A stretch of 64,000 bases of DNA from Pectobacterium peruviense (GTDB lineage: Bacteria; Pseudomonadota; Gammaproteobacteria; Enterobacterales; Enterobacteriaceae), in NCBI RefSeq assembly GCF_002847345.1, contig NZ_LXFV01000016.1:1-64000 (forward strand), given 5' to 3'. A model generated the notes under the pieces. The model had not been told where the DNA came from. It worked only from the letters and a program-made list of their open reading frames with translations, and made no database searches. The position numbers and the translations under genes were made by a program. Every line of letters starts with the position of its first letter. Positions within the stretch are counted from its first letter, which is position 1. Positions 1-11,581 of the stretch are shown here, piece after piece.

Positions 1-1
1 A

Positions 2-26
2 GGCACATTGTGCCCGCTATTTTTTA
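2..26 (+). terminator. Rho-independent terminator of a gene left of the window
   Basis: GGCAC-ATT-GTGCC forms a short hairpin followed by CGCTATTTTTTA on the plus strand. It would end a plus-strand gene lying before position 1. hemH ends at 85 on the other strand, so the two genes converge. The stem is short, so confidence is moderate. Confidence 0.45.
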
Positions 27-84
27 CGCTGTCAGGTGTAAGCACAATGTTTTCAAGCACCGCCAGACAAAAATACTCTCTTCC

Positions 85-1047
85 CTACTCGGCTTTTCCA
101 ACTAACTGTTCCAGCAGATCGATATGCAGCGGATCGTCATTGAGTGCGGGAATATAGTGGAATGCCTCTCCACCAGCGTGCAGGAAGATTTCACGATTCT
201 GTTCCTCAATCTCCTCCAACGTTTCCAGACAGTCAGCGGCAAAACCGGGGCACATAATCTGAATGTGTTTGACGCCCTGTGCAGGTAGCCCCTTCATGGT
301 TTCATCTGTGTAAGGCGTCAGCCAGGGCTCACGGCCAAAACGCGACTGGAAGGTCATCATTATTTTACCTTCCGGCAACCCCAGTGCGGCAATCAGCGCC
401 TCTGTGGTCGCTCGACAGCGCTGCGGATAGTCATCCCCTTCATTGGCATAACGCACCGGAATGCCGTGGTAGGAAATCACCAATCTGTCCGGTTCGCCAT
501 GTTCAGCAAAAGACTGCTCAACACGGTGCTTCAACGCCGCAATATAAGCAGGATGTTCAGCGTAATCACGGATAAAACGAATCGCAGGCAACTGGCGGTT
601 ATCACGCAGTTGTGCAGCAAGCCCATCCCACACGGCGGCGGTCGTTGAGCAGGAATATTGCGGATACATGGGCAAGACCACCAGTTGCGTTACACCTTGC
701 GCCAGTAGCTTATCCAGCGCTGAACGCAAGCTGGGCGAACCATAGCTCATGCCTAGCTCAACCGGCGTGTCTGACATACGTGCAGCCAGCGCCTGATGCT
801 GTCGACGGCTAATCACCAACAGCGGCGATCCCCCTTCCATCCAGACCGATTGATAGAGCTTCGCCACTCGTGGGGAACGAATTGGCAGGATGATACCGCG
901 CAGCAGCGGCCACCATAGCAGACGCGGCGTATCCACAACGCGTCGGTCGCTCAGAAACTCAGCCAGATAACGCCTCACCGCCTGCGGCGTCGGGGCATCG
1001 GGTGTCCCTAAGTTCACCATCAGCACGCCGTATTTCTCTTGTTTCAT
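85..1047 (-). CDS. hemH: Ferrochelatase (protoheme ferro-lyase)
   Basis: Inserts ferrous iron into protoporphyrin IX, the last step of protoheme synthesis, on the inner face of the cytoplasmic membrane. The protein has 320 residues, the same length as E. coli HemH. The N-terminus [12 protein letters not shown] is typical of the family, and [10 protein letters not shown] carries the expected catalytic histidine at residue 194. I chose the ATG at 1047 rather than the longer reading frame to 1155 because the family start is MKQEKYGV and AAGGAAG lies just upstream as a ribosome binding site. It sits downstream of adk on the same strand but is separated from it by a terminator at 1211-1237, so it probably has its own promoter. 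Confidence 0.96.
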   Translation of the reverse strand: MKQEKYGVLMVNLGTPDAPTPQAVRRYLAEFLSDRRVVDTPRLLWWPLLRGIILPIRSPRVAKLYQSVWMEGGSPLLVISRRQHQALAARMSDTPVELGMSYGSPSLRSALDKLLAQGVTQLVVLPMYPQYSCSTTAAVWDGLAAQLRDNRQLPAIRFIRDYAEHPAYIAALKHRVEQSFAEHGEPDRLVISYHGIPVRYANEGDDYPQRCRATTEALIAALGLPEGKIMMTFQSRFGREPWLTPYTDETMKGLPAQGVKHIQIMCPGFAADCLETLEEIEEQNREIFLHAGGEAFHYIPALNDDPLHIDLLEQLVGKAE

Positions 1048-1210
1048 CGCCGTCTTCCTTTTATGGAGAAGCAGGCTTTCTTTCAGCCCGCCACTGCGTA
1101 ACATCAGATTCCTATTGTAGCGAAAAAAAGCTAAACAAATACGGGTAGATAACAAGGGTAATACCGATGCTACTAATAGAGGAAAATAAACAAGAGAAGG
1201 TTTCAGAACG

Positions 1211-1237
1211 AAAAAATGCCAGACAATTGTCTGGCAT
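1211..1237 (-). terminator. Terminator of adk
   Basis: Read on the minus strand, ATGCCAGAC-AATT-GTCTGGCAT is a perfect 9-bp stem followed by a run of T. It lies about 30 bases past the adk stop codon and separates adk from hemH. Confidence 0.85.
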
Positions 1238-1269
1238 TCAGAGGGTGGAATCCGGTTCGCTTAGAAAAA

Positions 1270-1941
<672 letters not shown>

Positions 1942-2139
1942 TTATAAAATAAATTTGAAAAACGCTGAACCATACCATTCCAGACGCTTATGCTCAAGGA
2001 ACGGGCTCGGTTCAGCATCGCGTAGGCAGATGAAAAAAAGTCAGATACCTAAAAATATGGTTTGCCGCCTGCCCAATGTTGCCATTCAGTGTAGACGAAG
2101 AAACCCTCGTAAGAGGAAGGAAGAGTAAAAATCGGGGAA

Positions 2140-2161
2140 GACCCCGGTTGGTTCCGGGGTC
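2140..2161 (-). terminator. Terminator of htpG
   Basis: GACCCCGG-(6 nt)-CCGGGGTC is a perfect 8-bp GC-rich stem 16 bases beyond the htpG stop. On the minus strand it is followed by TTCCCCGATTTTTAC. Good match to an intrinsic terminator. Confidence 0.82.
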
Positions 2162-2176
2162 TGAAGAACATCAATA

Positions 2177-4066
2177 TCAGGCGCTTAATAGCTGATTCAT
2201 ACGACGAATGAACAGGTTCGGATCGTCAAGCGTACCGCGTTCGGCTAACAGAGCCTGATCCAGCAGCAGTTCAACCCACTCGCCAAATTCAGCCTCATCA
2301 GAAACGTCAGCTGCACGTTTAATTAACGCGTGCTCCGGGTTCAGTTCAAAAATGTACTTCACTTCTGGCGCCTGTTGGCCCGCAGCGGCGAACAGTTTCG
2401 CCATCTGCGTACTCATCTCGTCGGCATCCGTCACGACAATCGCAGGCGTATCGGTCAGACGGTATGTGAAACGCACGTCCTTAACGCGTTCGCCCAGCAG
2501 AGTTTTCACTCGCTCAACAAACGGCTCCAGCGCTTTTTGTGCTTCTTTCTGCGCATCGTTTTCTTCATCAGCCAGTTTATCCAGCGTGTCATCCGCTTTG
2601 CTGACAGACTGGAAGGATTTACCGTCGAACTCGGTCAGGTAGCTCATCATCCATTCGTCAATGCGCTCGGACAACAGCAAGACTTCGATACCTTTCTTAC
2701 GGAACAGTTCGAGGTGTGGACTGCTCTTCGCCGCTGCATAGCTGTCTGCGGTGATGTAGTAGATCTTATCCTGACCTTCCACCATCCGGCTAACGTAATC
2801 TTCCAGCGATACCGTCTGCGCGGAACTGTCGGATTGCGTGGTAGCAAAACGCAGCAGTTTCGCGATTGCTTCACGATTGCTACCGTCTTCCGCTGGGCCT
2901 TCTTTCAGCACCAAGCCGAATTGTTGCCAGAACGTTTGGTATTTTTCCGCGTCATCTTTCGCCAGTTTATCCAGCATTTGCAGCACACGCTTGGTCAACG
3001 CATTACGCAGGTTCTGCGTCACACGGCTGTCCTGCAAAATCTCACGGGAAACGTTCAACGGCAGATCGTTAGAATCTATCAGGCCGCGAACAAAACGCAG
3101 GTAGTTCGGCATGAACTGTTCGGCGTCGTCCATAATGAATACACGTTGAACATACAATTTCAGACCGTGTTTATGATCGCGATTCCACATATCCCACGGT
3201 GCATGTGCGGGAATGTAGAGCAGGCTGGTGTACTCCTGCTTGCCTTCCACACGGTTGTGGCTCCAGCTCAGCGGATCGGTAAAATCATGGGAGATGTGCT
3301 TATAAAATTCGTTGTACTCATCATCGCTGACTTCAGATTTACTGCGCGTCCACAGGGCTTGTGCCTTGTTAATTTTTTCCCAACTAACGGTGGACTCACC
3401 GCCTTCTTCTTCGCTTTCTGTCTGAGATTCGATTTCTACTGGCAGCGCGATATGGTCGGAATATTTGCTGATGACAGAACGCACACGCCAATCATCCAGA
3501 AACTCGTCTTCACCTTCACGCAGGTGCAGAGTGATTTCCGTTCCGCGATCGTCTTTGGTGATGTCAGCAATCGTGTAATCGCCTTCACCGGCAGATTCCC
3601 AATACACGCCCTGATCGGCATTTGCGCCCGCAGCACGGGTACGCACGGTCACTTTATCCGCAACGATGAAGGCAGAGTAGAAGCCCACACCAAACTGACC
3701 AATCAGTTGGCTATCTTTAACCTGATCGGAACCCATTGATTCCAGAAAGGACTTGGTGCCAGATTTCGCAATAGTACCGAGATTATCAATCACTTCGTCA
3801 CGGTTCATACCGATACCGTTGTCAGAAATCGTCAGAGTACGTTTTTCTTTATCCGTAGACACGCGCACGCGCAGGTCGCCATCGCCCGCATACAGTTCTG
3901 GTGTGGACAGCGCACGGAAACGTAGCTTGTCTGCCGCATCGGAGGCGTTGGAGATCAATTCACGCAGAAAAATTTCTTTGTTGGAATAAAGCGAATGGAT
4001 CATCAAATGCAGGAGTTGCTTAACTTCGGACTGGAACCCGCGAGTTTCTTGGCCTTTCATACTCAT
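2177..4066 (-). CDS. htpG: Molecular chaperone HtpG (bacterial Hsp90)
   Basis: Cytoplasmic ATP-dependent Hsp90 homologue that remodels client proteins, often with DnaK. The protein has 629 residues (E. coli 624). The N-terminal GHKL ATPase domain shows [14 protein letters not shown], the [11 protein letters not shown] nucleotide loop and [11 protein letters not shown]. Middle and C-terminal dimerisation domains follow. Two starts are possible six bases apart. I keep the ATG at 4066 because GAGGT lies 8 bases upstream, while the E. coli-like start [10 protein letters not shown] at 4060 would have 14 bases of spacing. A sigma-32-type promoter at 4122-4153 fits heat-shock control. Confidence 0.97.
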   Translation of the reverse strand: MSMKGQETRGFQSEVKQLLHLMIHSLYSNKEIFLRELISNASDAADKLRFRALSTPELYAGDGDLRVRVSTDKEKRTLTISDNGIGMNRDEVIDNLGTIAKSGTKSFLESMGSDQVKDSQLIGQFGVGFYSAFIVADKVTVRTRAAGANADQGVYWESAGEGDYTIADITKDDRGTEITLHLREGEDEFLDDWRVRSVISKYSDHIALPVEIESQTESEEEGGESTVSWEKINKAQALWTRSKSEVSDDEYNEFYKHISHDFTDPLSWSHNRVEGKQEYTSLLYIPAHAPWDMWNRDHKHGLKLYVQRVFIMDDAEQFMPNYLRFVRGLIDSNDLPLNVSREILQDSRVTQNLRNALTKRVLQMLDKLAKDDAEKYQTFWQQFGLVLKEGPAEDGSNREAIAKLLRFATTQSDSSAQTVSLEDYVSRMVEGQDKIYYITADSYAAAKSSPHLELFRKKGIEVLLLSERIDEWMMSYLTEFDGKSFQSVSKADDTLDKLADEENDAQKEAQKALEPFVERVKTLLGERVKDVRFTYRLTDTPAIVVTDADEMSTQMAKLFAAAGQQAPEVKYIFELNPEHALIKRAADVSDEAEFGEWVELLLDQALLAERGTLDDPNLFIRRMNQLLSA

Positions 4067-4121
4067 TGTTGCTTACCTCAATCCTAATATTATTCAGGCT
4101 GATTAAACTGACGATAAGTAG

Positions 4122-4153
4122 CAAGTGGGGATAAACCAAGATGATTTCAAGGG
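4122..4153 (-). promoter_or_regulatory. Sigma-32 heat-shock promoter of htpG
   Basis: On the minus strand CCCTTGAAA (4153-4145) and CCCCACTTG (4130-4122) are separated by 14 bases, matching the sigma-32 pattern CTTGAAA-N13-15-CCCCAT. It lies about 60 bases upstream of the htpG start codon. Confidence 0.85.
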
Positions 4154-4234
4154 GTAAATTTCAGCGGATCACGAAAATGGTGGAGAAGAAAAGAAGACTG
4201 CGGCTGCCAGATAGTGACGCTGACAGCCGACAGA

Positions 4235-4839
4235 TTAAAACCGGAAAGGCTGACGACCCGCGAGCGAATGGGAAAGCGTCGTGCCATCGACCATTTCCAG
4301 CTCACCGCCAACGGGAACACCGTGTGCAATGCGGCTTGCCATCACGCCGTGTTGCGCGCAGAGTTCAGCGATATAGTTCGCTGTAGCATCGCCTTCTACC
4401 GTCGGATTGGTAGCCAAAATGACTTCGTTTACCGATTCCACGTGCAGGCGCTCTTCCAACCGCCCCAAACCGATGTCGTCCGGGCCAATGCCATCCAGCG
4501 GCGACAAATGCCCCATCAGTACAAAGTAACGACCGGCAAACTGCCCCGTCTGTTCAATAGCATGAATATCAGCCGGGCTTTCTACAACGCAAATCTGCCC
4601 ATTTTGCTGACGGCGCGGATTCGAGCAAATCGCACAAACGTCCTGCTCGGTGAATGTCCGACAATCGCTACAGTGACCGATTTCGGACATCGCCCGCGTC
4701 AACGCCTGCGCCAGGCGCATACCACCGCTGCGGTTACGTTGCAGCAGTTGAAACGCCATGCGCTGCGCCGACTTGGGCCCAACGCCCGGCAGGCAGCGCA
4801 GCGCTTCCATCAATGATTCAAGAAGCGGACTGGTCTGCA

Positions 4840-4840
<1 letters not shown>
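4235..4840 (-). CDS. recR: Recombination mediator RecR
   Basis: Works with RecO and RecF to load RecA onto gapped, SSB-coated DNA. The 201 residues match the E. coli length. The order is a helix-hairpin-helix start ([14 protein letters not shown]), a four-cysteine zinc finger at C57, C60, C69 and C72, and then a Toprim domain beginning [14 protein letters not shown]. Its ATG overlaps the ybaB stop in TAATG (4838-4842), so translation is coupled within dnaX-ybaB-recR, an order shared with E. coli. Confidence 0.96.
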
Positions 4841-7285
<2,445 letters not shown>

Positions 7286-7359
7286 CAATACCGCAACAGT
7301 CGAGTTATTGAGGCGATCATGCTAACACAGCCACGCCGCTATCGGCGAGACTGTTATGA

Positions 7360-7917
7360 TTAATGTCCGGGGAAGTCAACCAAGCTATAGCAGGTTACAC
7401 CCATCTCAGTCAGGCGTTGCTCGCCACCCAGATCGAACAGGTTAATGATAAAAGCGGCATCGTTTACCGTGCCACCCAGACGACGGATCAACTTCACCGT
7501 AGCTTCAAGCGTACCGCCCGTTGCCAGCAGATCGTCGATCACCAGCACATTATCGCCAGCGGAGATCGCATCGGCATGAATTTCCAACGTATCTGAACCG
7601 TATTCCAGCTCATAGCTTTCACTGATCGTTGGACGTGGCAGTTTGCCCGGTTTACGCACGGGAACAAAACCCACACCCAGCGCCAGCGCAACTGGGGCGC
7701 CAAACAGAAAACCACGCGCTTCGGTGCCGACAACCTTCGTCACACCGGTGTTGCGATAACGGTTCGCCAGCATTTCAATACTGGCCGCATAGGCCACAGG
7801 ATCTTCCAGCAGGCTGGTGACATCACGGAACAGTATGCCCGGCTTTGGATAATCGGGTATGCTTTTGATACTGTTTTTAATTAATTCTGCCTGCTGCTGC
7901 GCTGTTACGGTCGTCAT
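7360..7917 (-). CDS. apt: Adenine phosphoribosyltransferase
   Basis: Salvages adenine with PRPP to give AMP in the cytoplasm. The 185 residues compare with 183 in E. coli. The family segments [15 protein letters not shown] and the PRPP-binding loop [13 protein letters not shown] are intact. I chose the ATG at 7917 ([20 protein letters not shown]) over a longer frame starting at 7950, because it matches the family start and AGG lies 7 bases upstream. It stands between dnaX and ybaN on the same strand with its own spacing, so it is probably a separate unit. Confidence 0.95.
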   Translation of the reverse strand: MTTVTAQQQAELIKNSIKSIPDYPKPGILFRDVTSLLEDPVAYAASIEMLANRYRNTGVTKVVGTEARGFLFGAPVALALGVGFVPVRKPGKLPRPTISESYELEYGSDTLEIHADAISAGDNVLVIDDLLATGGTLEATVKLIRRLGGTVNDAAFIINLFDLGGEQRLTEMGVTCYSLVDFPGH

Positions 7918-8131
7918 AGTTGTGCCTGATAAAACGTTCTGAACATACAAATGCCGGTCGCCACAAGGCTTTTATCATCGCGTGATGCGATGAATAAGCA
8001 TTATGACAAAGAGGAAAATGGCGACCCGTGCACGAAAACGCTCAAATCTAGTCAAAGTGACGGATAAATGCAACCATCCGCACTCTGGGTGGGTATTTTT
8101 TGTCTACCCGTCACGGAGGCCGCCGTTTGCG

Positions 8132-8527
8132 CTATCTTTTCGGATCCGCGCCCTGCGTTTGTTGTTCTGGATCAACCACAGGTAAACGAAGCATGAAGGT
8201 CAGCAAAATAGTTAAAATGACCAACAGCAAGATCCTGACCCAGACTAGCTTGACCAGCCAGAGCGAAAGCGCGAACGTCAGCAGAATCATAGTGACGGCC
8301 TTCCACTTGGCTCCTGGCGGCAAGGCTCGGTGTTGCTGCCAGTGGCGCAGATAGCTGCCAAACCAGGATCGGTACAACAGCCAGTCATGAAAACGCGGGG
8401 ACGAGCGGGCAAAACACCAGGCGGCCAGTAACAAGAATGGTGTGGTCGGTAATAAAGGCAATACGACACCCAACGTTGCCAGCACAACGGAAACCCACCC
8501 CAGTATAATCAGCAACACGCGATACAT
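8132..8527 (-). CDS. ybaN: DUF454 inner-membrane protein YbaN
   Basis: Small membrane protein of unknown function, DUF454 (YbaN) family. It has 131 residues with hydrophobic stretches at about 3-35 (VLLIILGWVSVVLATLGVVL) and 75-110, and the conserved LPTTPFLLLAAWCFARSSPRFH motif. The start MYRVLLIILG at 8527 is family-typical; the longer frame to 8617 adds a non-hydrophobic tail unlike relatives. It is divergent from priC across a roughly 225-base gap. No function is inferred. Confidence 0.88.
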   Translation of the reverse strand: MYRVLLIILGWVSVVLATLGVVLPLLPTTPFLLLAAWCFARSSPRFHDWLLYRSWFGSYLRHWQQHRALPPGAKWKAVTMILLTFALSLWLVKLVWVRILLLVILTILLTFMLRLPVVDPEQQTQGADPKR

Positions 8528-8752
8528 ATTCACCTTTATGCTTTGTTCACTACCAAATATGTTTTGTCTACTCAATATGCTTTGTCTACGACAATATCCA
8601 TCACACTTTATCACCACCTTGCCTGATGGATTAGTTAAGATATCCTCATGCAGTAGATAAAGCGACGTAGGCTAGTTATGCGATATGCCACGCGCTGGCA
8701 CACCACATAAAGGCAGCTTGCTGAATCATCAGCCTTACTGTAAGGGAAAAAA

Positions 8753-9289
8753 GTGAATACGCATCAATTGCTGCAGGCGCTTGAACAACAAATTAACACG
8801 CTGGCGAAAGAGCTTGAACCGTTGGCGGATAAAGCCGTGCCGCAATCTCGCTTTGATCGTCAGCTTTTTAGCAGCTACGGCACCCGACTACGTGACTATC
8901 GCGCCGAGGTTGAACAAAACCTGCATGCAATAAAACAGCTGGTCGCCGAACAGCGCACCGATCGTGTGGCATTTCTGGCTGAAAAGCTGGTTAGCCAGAT
9001 AGCGGCATTGCAGCGTGAACTGGCAACGCAATCATTGCGCAAGCAAGAGCAACGTGCCGCACCACAACAGGAAGATGTGTATCACAAACTGGCGGAGCAT
9101 CAGGATTATGAACGCCGCTTGCTTTCCATGATTCAGGATAGAGAAAGTCTGCTCATTACACAGACGCTTTTCAGCGAGCAACAACGGCTGCAAAAAGAGC
9201 TGGCCGCGCTGGAAGGACGGCTGTCACGCTGCCGTCAGGCACTATTACGCCTAGAGCGCCAGATCGAACGCCGGGAACAAGGACTGTAG
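8753..9289 (+). CDS. priC: Primosomal replication protein PriC (N'')
   Basis: Helps restart stalled replication forks by loading DnaB with Rep or PriA. The protein is all-helical, 178 residues (E. coli 175), rich in Gln, Arg and Leu, with the family pattern SRFDRQLF near residue 31 and HQDYERRLLSMIQDRE around 122-137. It starts at a GTG (8753) behind TAAGGGAAAAA. ybaM follows 37 bases later, as in E. coli. The weak conservation of this family lowers certainty slightly. Confidence 0.9.
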   Translation: MNTHQLLQALEQQINTLAKELEPLADKAVPQSRFDRQLFSSYGTRLRDYRAEVEQNLHAIKQLVAEQRTDRVAFLAEKLVSQIAALQRELATQSLRKQEQRAAPQQEDVYHKLAEHQDYERRLLSMIQDRESLLITQTLFSEQQRLQKELAALEGRLSRCRQALLRLERQIERREQGL

Positions 9290-9326
9290 CGCTGCAGCTT
9301 CGCCGAGAAAGGAGAGGTACTGATTT

Positions 9327-9506
9327 ATGTCACTTGAAAACGCCCCACCCGAAGTCAAGCTGGCGGTTGATTTGATTATGCTGCTGGAAGAAAACCAAAT
9401 CGACCCTCGTATCGCGCTAGCCGCACTGGCAATGGTACGAGCCGATTTTGAGAAAAAGCTCTCGCAAGAAGAAAGCAATGCTGAATCCTCCACCCAAGGC
9501 AAATAG
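9327..9506 (+). CDS. ybaM: DUF2496 small protein YbaM
   Basis: A 59-residue protein beginning [20 protein letters not shown] and ending SSTQGK. It matches the DUF2496 (YbaM) family, whose function is unknown. GGAGAGG lies 11 bases before the ATG at 9327. It follows priC by 37 bases on the same strand, probably as an operon. In E. coli the mechanosensitive channel gene mscK lies next to ybaM; here the next gene is acrR and mscK is absent. Confidence 0.85.
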   Translation: MSLENAPPEVKLAVDLIMLLEENQIDPRIALAALAMVRADFEKKLSQEESNAESSTQGK

Positions 9507-9552
9507 CTCAGCGCTTTAAAGACAAGAGGTGTTAACGCGGGCGAACCACGAC

Positions 9553-10194
9553 TTACTCAGCAGGTTTGCGTAACGCAGGGCTAAAATGCAACATATCGAT
9601 AAAGGCATCCACCAGCGCTGGCGCTTCCTGATCGAGATCGAAACTTTCCGGCATAAATAACCAGTTTTCCATCACGCCGGAAAAATAAGCCCGCAGCGCA
9701 ATCGCCGCACGACGGGGATGAATGTCCGTTGGCAACATTCCCATGCGGATGCACTTAATCAGGTTTTCTTCGATATCGACATAGCAGGAAAGATAAAGCT
9801 CTTTGCGTGCATTATACGATTGCAACATTTCACCGACAAACTCACATTTGTGAAAAGCGATCTCCATAATGGAACGCCAGTGAGTATCGCTAACGGTTAA
9901 ACGCAGCATATAAATCAATAATTCACGCATCACACGGAGTGGATTATCAGGGAATTTTGTCTGATACTCTATTTCAAACTCACTGATTTTTGACTCTGCC
10001 AGAGCCCAGATTTCATCAAAAATTTCGGCTTTGTTCTTAAAATGCCAATAAATAGCACCGCGGGTCACACCAGCAGCAGTCGCAATGTCAGACAATGAAG
10101 TCGCAGACACACCATGCTCAGAGAACACTCTTAACGCAGTATCCAGTATCTGTTGCCGGGTTTCCTGAGCCTGTTTTTTGGTTTTTCGTGCCAT
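9553..10194 (-). CDS. acrR: TetR-family repressor of acrAB
   Basis: Ligand-responsive repressor of the divergent acrAB genes. The 213 residues carry an N-terminal TetR helix-turn-helix (ATAAGVTRGAIYWHFKNKAEIF, about 32-53) and a C-terminal drug-sensing helical domain with the AcrR-like HKCEFVGEM segment. The family start MARKTKKQAQETRQQIL is at 10194. A 17-bp direct repeat duplicates this start region, creating a second, out-of-frame ATG 23 bases upstream at 10217. No strong ribosome binding site is visible for either ATG. The operator palindrome is at 10245-10270. Confidence 0.95.
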   Translation of the reverse strand: MARKTKKQAQETRQQILDTALRVFSEHGVSATSLSDIATAAGVTRGAIYWHFKNKAEIFDEIWALAESKISEFEIEYQTKFPDNPLRVMRELLIYMLRLTVSDTHWRSIMEIAFHKCEFVGEMLQSYNARKELYLSCYVDIEENLIKCIRMGMLPTDIHPRRAAIALRAYFSGVMENWLFMPESFDLDQEAPALVDAFIDMLHFSPALRKPAE

Positions 10195-10217
10195 GATAAT
10201 TTGGTTTTTCGTGCCAT
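10178..10217. repeat. 17-bp direct repeat spanning the acrR start codon
   Basis: TTGGTTTTTCGTGCCAT occurs exactly at 10178-10194 and again at 10201-10217, a 23-base period. The first copy holds the acrR ATG. The second supplies an ATG in another frame that opens a 28-codon ORF ending inside acrR. Confidence 0.92.
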
Positions 10218-10244
10218 ATCGCTGTATTTGAAGGAAAGTGAGAT

Positions 10245-10270
10245 TTACATACATTCAAGTATGTATGTAA
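10245..10270. promoter_or_regulatory. AcrR operator between acrR and acrA
   Basis: TTACATACAT, a 6-base spacer and ATGTATGTAA make a perfect 10-bp inverted repeat. The E. coli AcrR operator is the similar palindrome TACATACATT-N4-AATGTATGTA in the same intergenic region, so this site probably controls both acrR and acrAB. Confidence 0.9.
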
Positions 10271-10359
10271 CATAGCATGAACATAAGACTATAGCAGCAA
10301 TGGGTTTTTGAGCTTGTGATCCATTGGTCAATTTCAAATCGGACACTTGAGGTTTATCT

Positions 10360-11553
10360 ATGAACAAAAACAGAGGGCTAACGCCTCTGGCGGCAGTTCT
10401 GATGCTTTCTGGCGGCTTAATGCTTGCAGGATGTGATGACGGCAACAATCAGCAAGGCGGCGCACAGCAGCAGATGCCTGAAGTGGGTATTGTTACGTTG
10501 AAAACGGAAGCACTGAATGTTATGACCGAACTGCCGGGCCGTACAAGTGCTTACCGCATTGCAGAGGTTCGCCCACAGGTTGGCGGTATTATCCTCAAAC
10601 GCAACTTCGTTGAAGGATCTGACGTTAAATCTGGCGCATCGCTGTATCAGATCGATCCTGCGACATACCAGGCAAACTATAATAGCGCCAAAGGCTCACT
10701 TGCTCAGGCACAGGCTCAGGCAGAAATTGCCCGCCTGACGGTTAACCGCTATAAACCACTGCTGGGCACCAACTACGTCAGCAAGCAGGATTACGATCAG
10801 GCAGTTGCCACTTCTCGTCAGGCTGACGCAGCGGTTCAGGCAGCTAAAGCAGCAGTAGACACTGCACAAATAAATCTGGCGTACACCAAAGTTAATTCCC
10901 CAATCGAAGGCCGCGTGGGTAAATCCACGGTGACGGAAGGCGCATTGGTGGCCACCGGCCAAGCAACGGCATTAACGACCGTACAGCAGTTGGATCCAAT
11001 CTATATCGATGTCACGCAGTCCAGTAATGATTTCCTGCAACTGAAGAGAGAGCTGGAAAACGGCACGCTGAAACAGAATGAAGGCAAAGCGAATGTTCGC
11101 CTGCTGTTGGAAAACGGTACCGAATATGCCGAAGCGGGTACATTGGAATTCTCTGATGTAACGGTAGATGAAACCACAGGTTCCATCACGCTGCGCGCTA
11201 TTTTCCCAAACCCACAGCATAACCTGCTCCCCGGTATGTTTGTACGAGCTCGCCTCGATTCCGGTGTTAACCCAACGGCCTTGTTAGTACCTCAACAAGG
11301 TATCACCCGCGATCCGCGTGGTCAGGCTACGGCGATGGTTGTTGGGGAAGGCGATAAAGTGGAGCCACGCACGCTTAAAACCAGTAAAGCAATTGGTGAC
11401 AAATGGTTGGTTACCGAAGGCTTGAAAGCGGGCGATCGCGTTATTGTCACTGGTCTGCAAAAAATCAGACCCGGTGCGCAGGTGAAAGCTAAAGAAGTCG
11501 CTCCAGAAAATCAGCAGGCGCAACAAGCGTCAGCAGAACCCGCGAAGTCTTAA
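10360..11553 (+). CDS. acrA: Multidrug efflux periplasmic adaptor AcrA
   Basis: Membrane-fusion lipoprotein that joins AcrB in the inner membrane to TolC. The 397 residues match E. coli AcrA in length. The signal peptide ends in the lipobox LAGC with acylated Cys25. The lipoyl half-motif PQVGGIILKRNFVEGSDVKSG is followed by an alpha-hairpin rich in Gln/Ala (about 100-170) and beta-barrel domains. It is first in acrAB, with acrB 28 bases downstream, and is divergent from acrR across the operator. Confidence 0.97.
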   Translation: MNKNRGLTPLAAVLMLSGGLMLAGCDDGNNQQGGAQQQMPEVGIVTLKTEALNVMTELPGRTSAYRIAEVRPQVGGIILKRNFVEGSDVKSGASLYQIDPATYQANYNSAKGSLAQAQAQAEIARLTVNRYKPLLGTNYVSKQDYDQAVATSRQADAAVQAAKAAVDTAQINLAYTKVNSPIEGRVGKSTVTEGALVATGQATALTTVQQLDPIYIDVTQSSNDFLQLKRELENGTLKQNEGKANVRLLLENGTEYAEAGTLEFSDVTVDETTGSITLRAIFPNPQHNLLPGMFVRARLDSGVNPTALLVPQQGITRDPRGQATAMVVGEGDKVEPRTLKTSKAIGDKWLVTEGLKAGDRVIVTGLQKIRPGAQVKAKEVAPENQQAQQASAEPAKS

Positions 11554-11581
11554 GACGTTCTAACAGGAGCCGGTACAATTC

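Noticed and set aside
2330-3739. 469-codon open frame on the plus strand
   Set aside because: Wholly antisense to htpG, which is an unambiguous Hsp90. Composition (many Phe, Arg, His) is that of a shadow frame.
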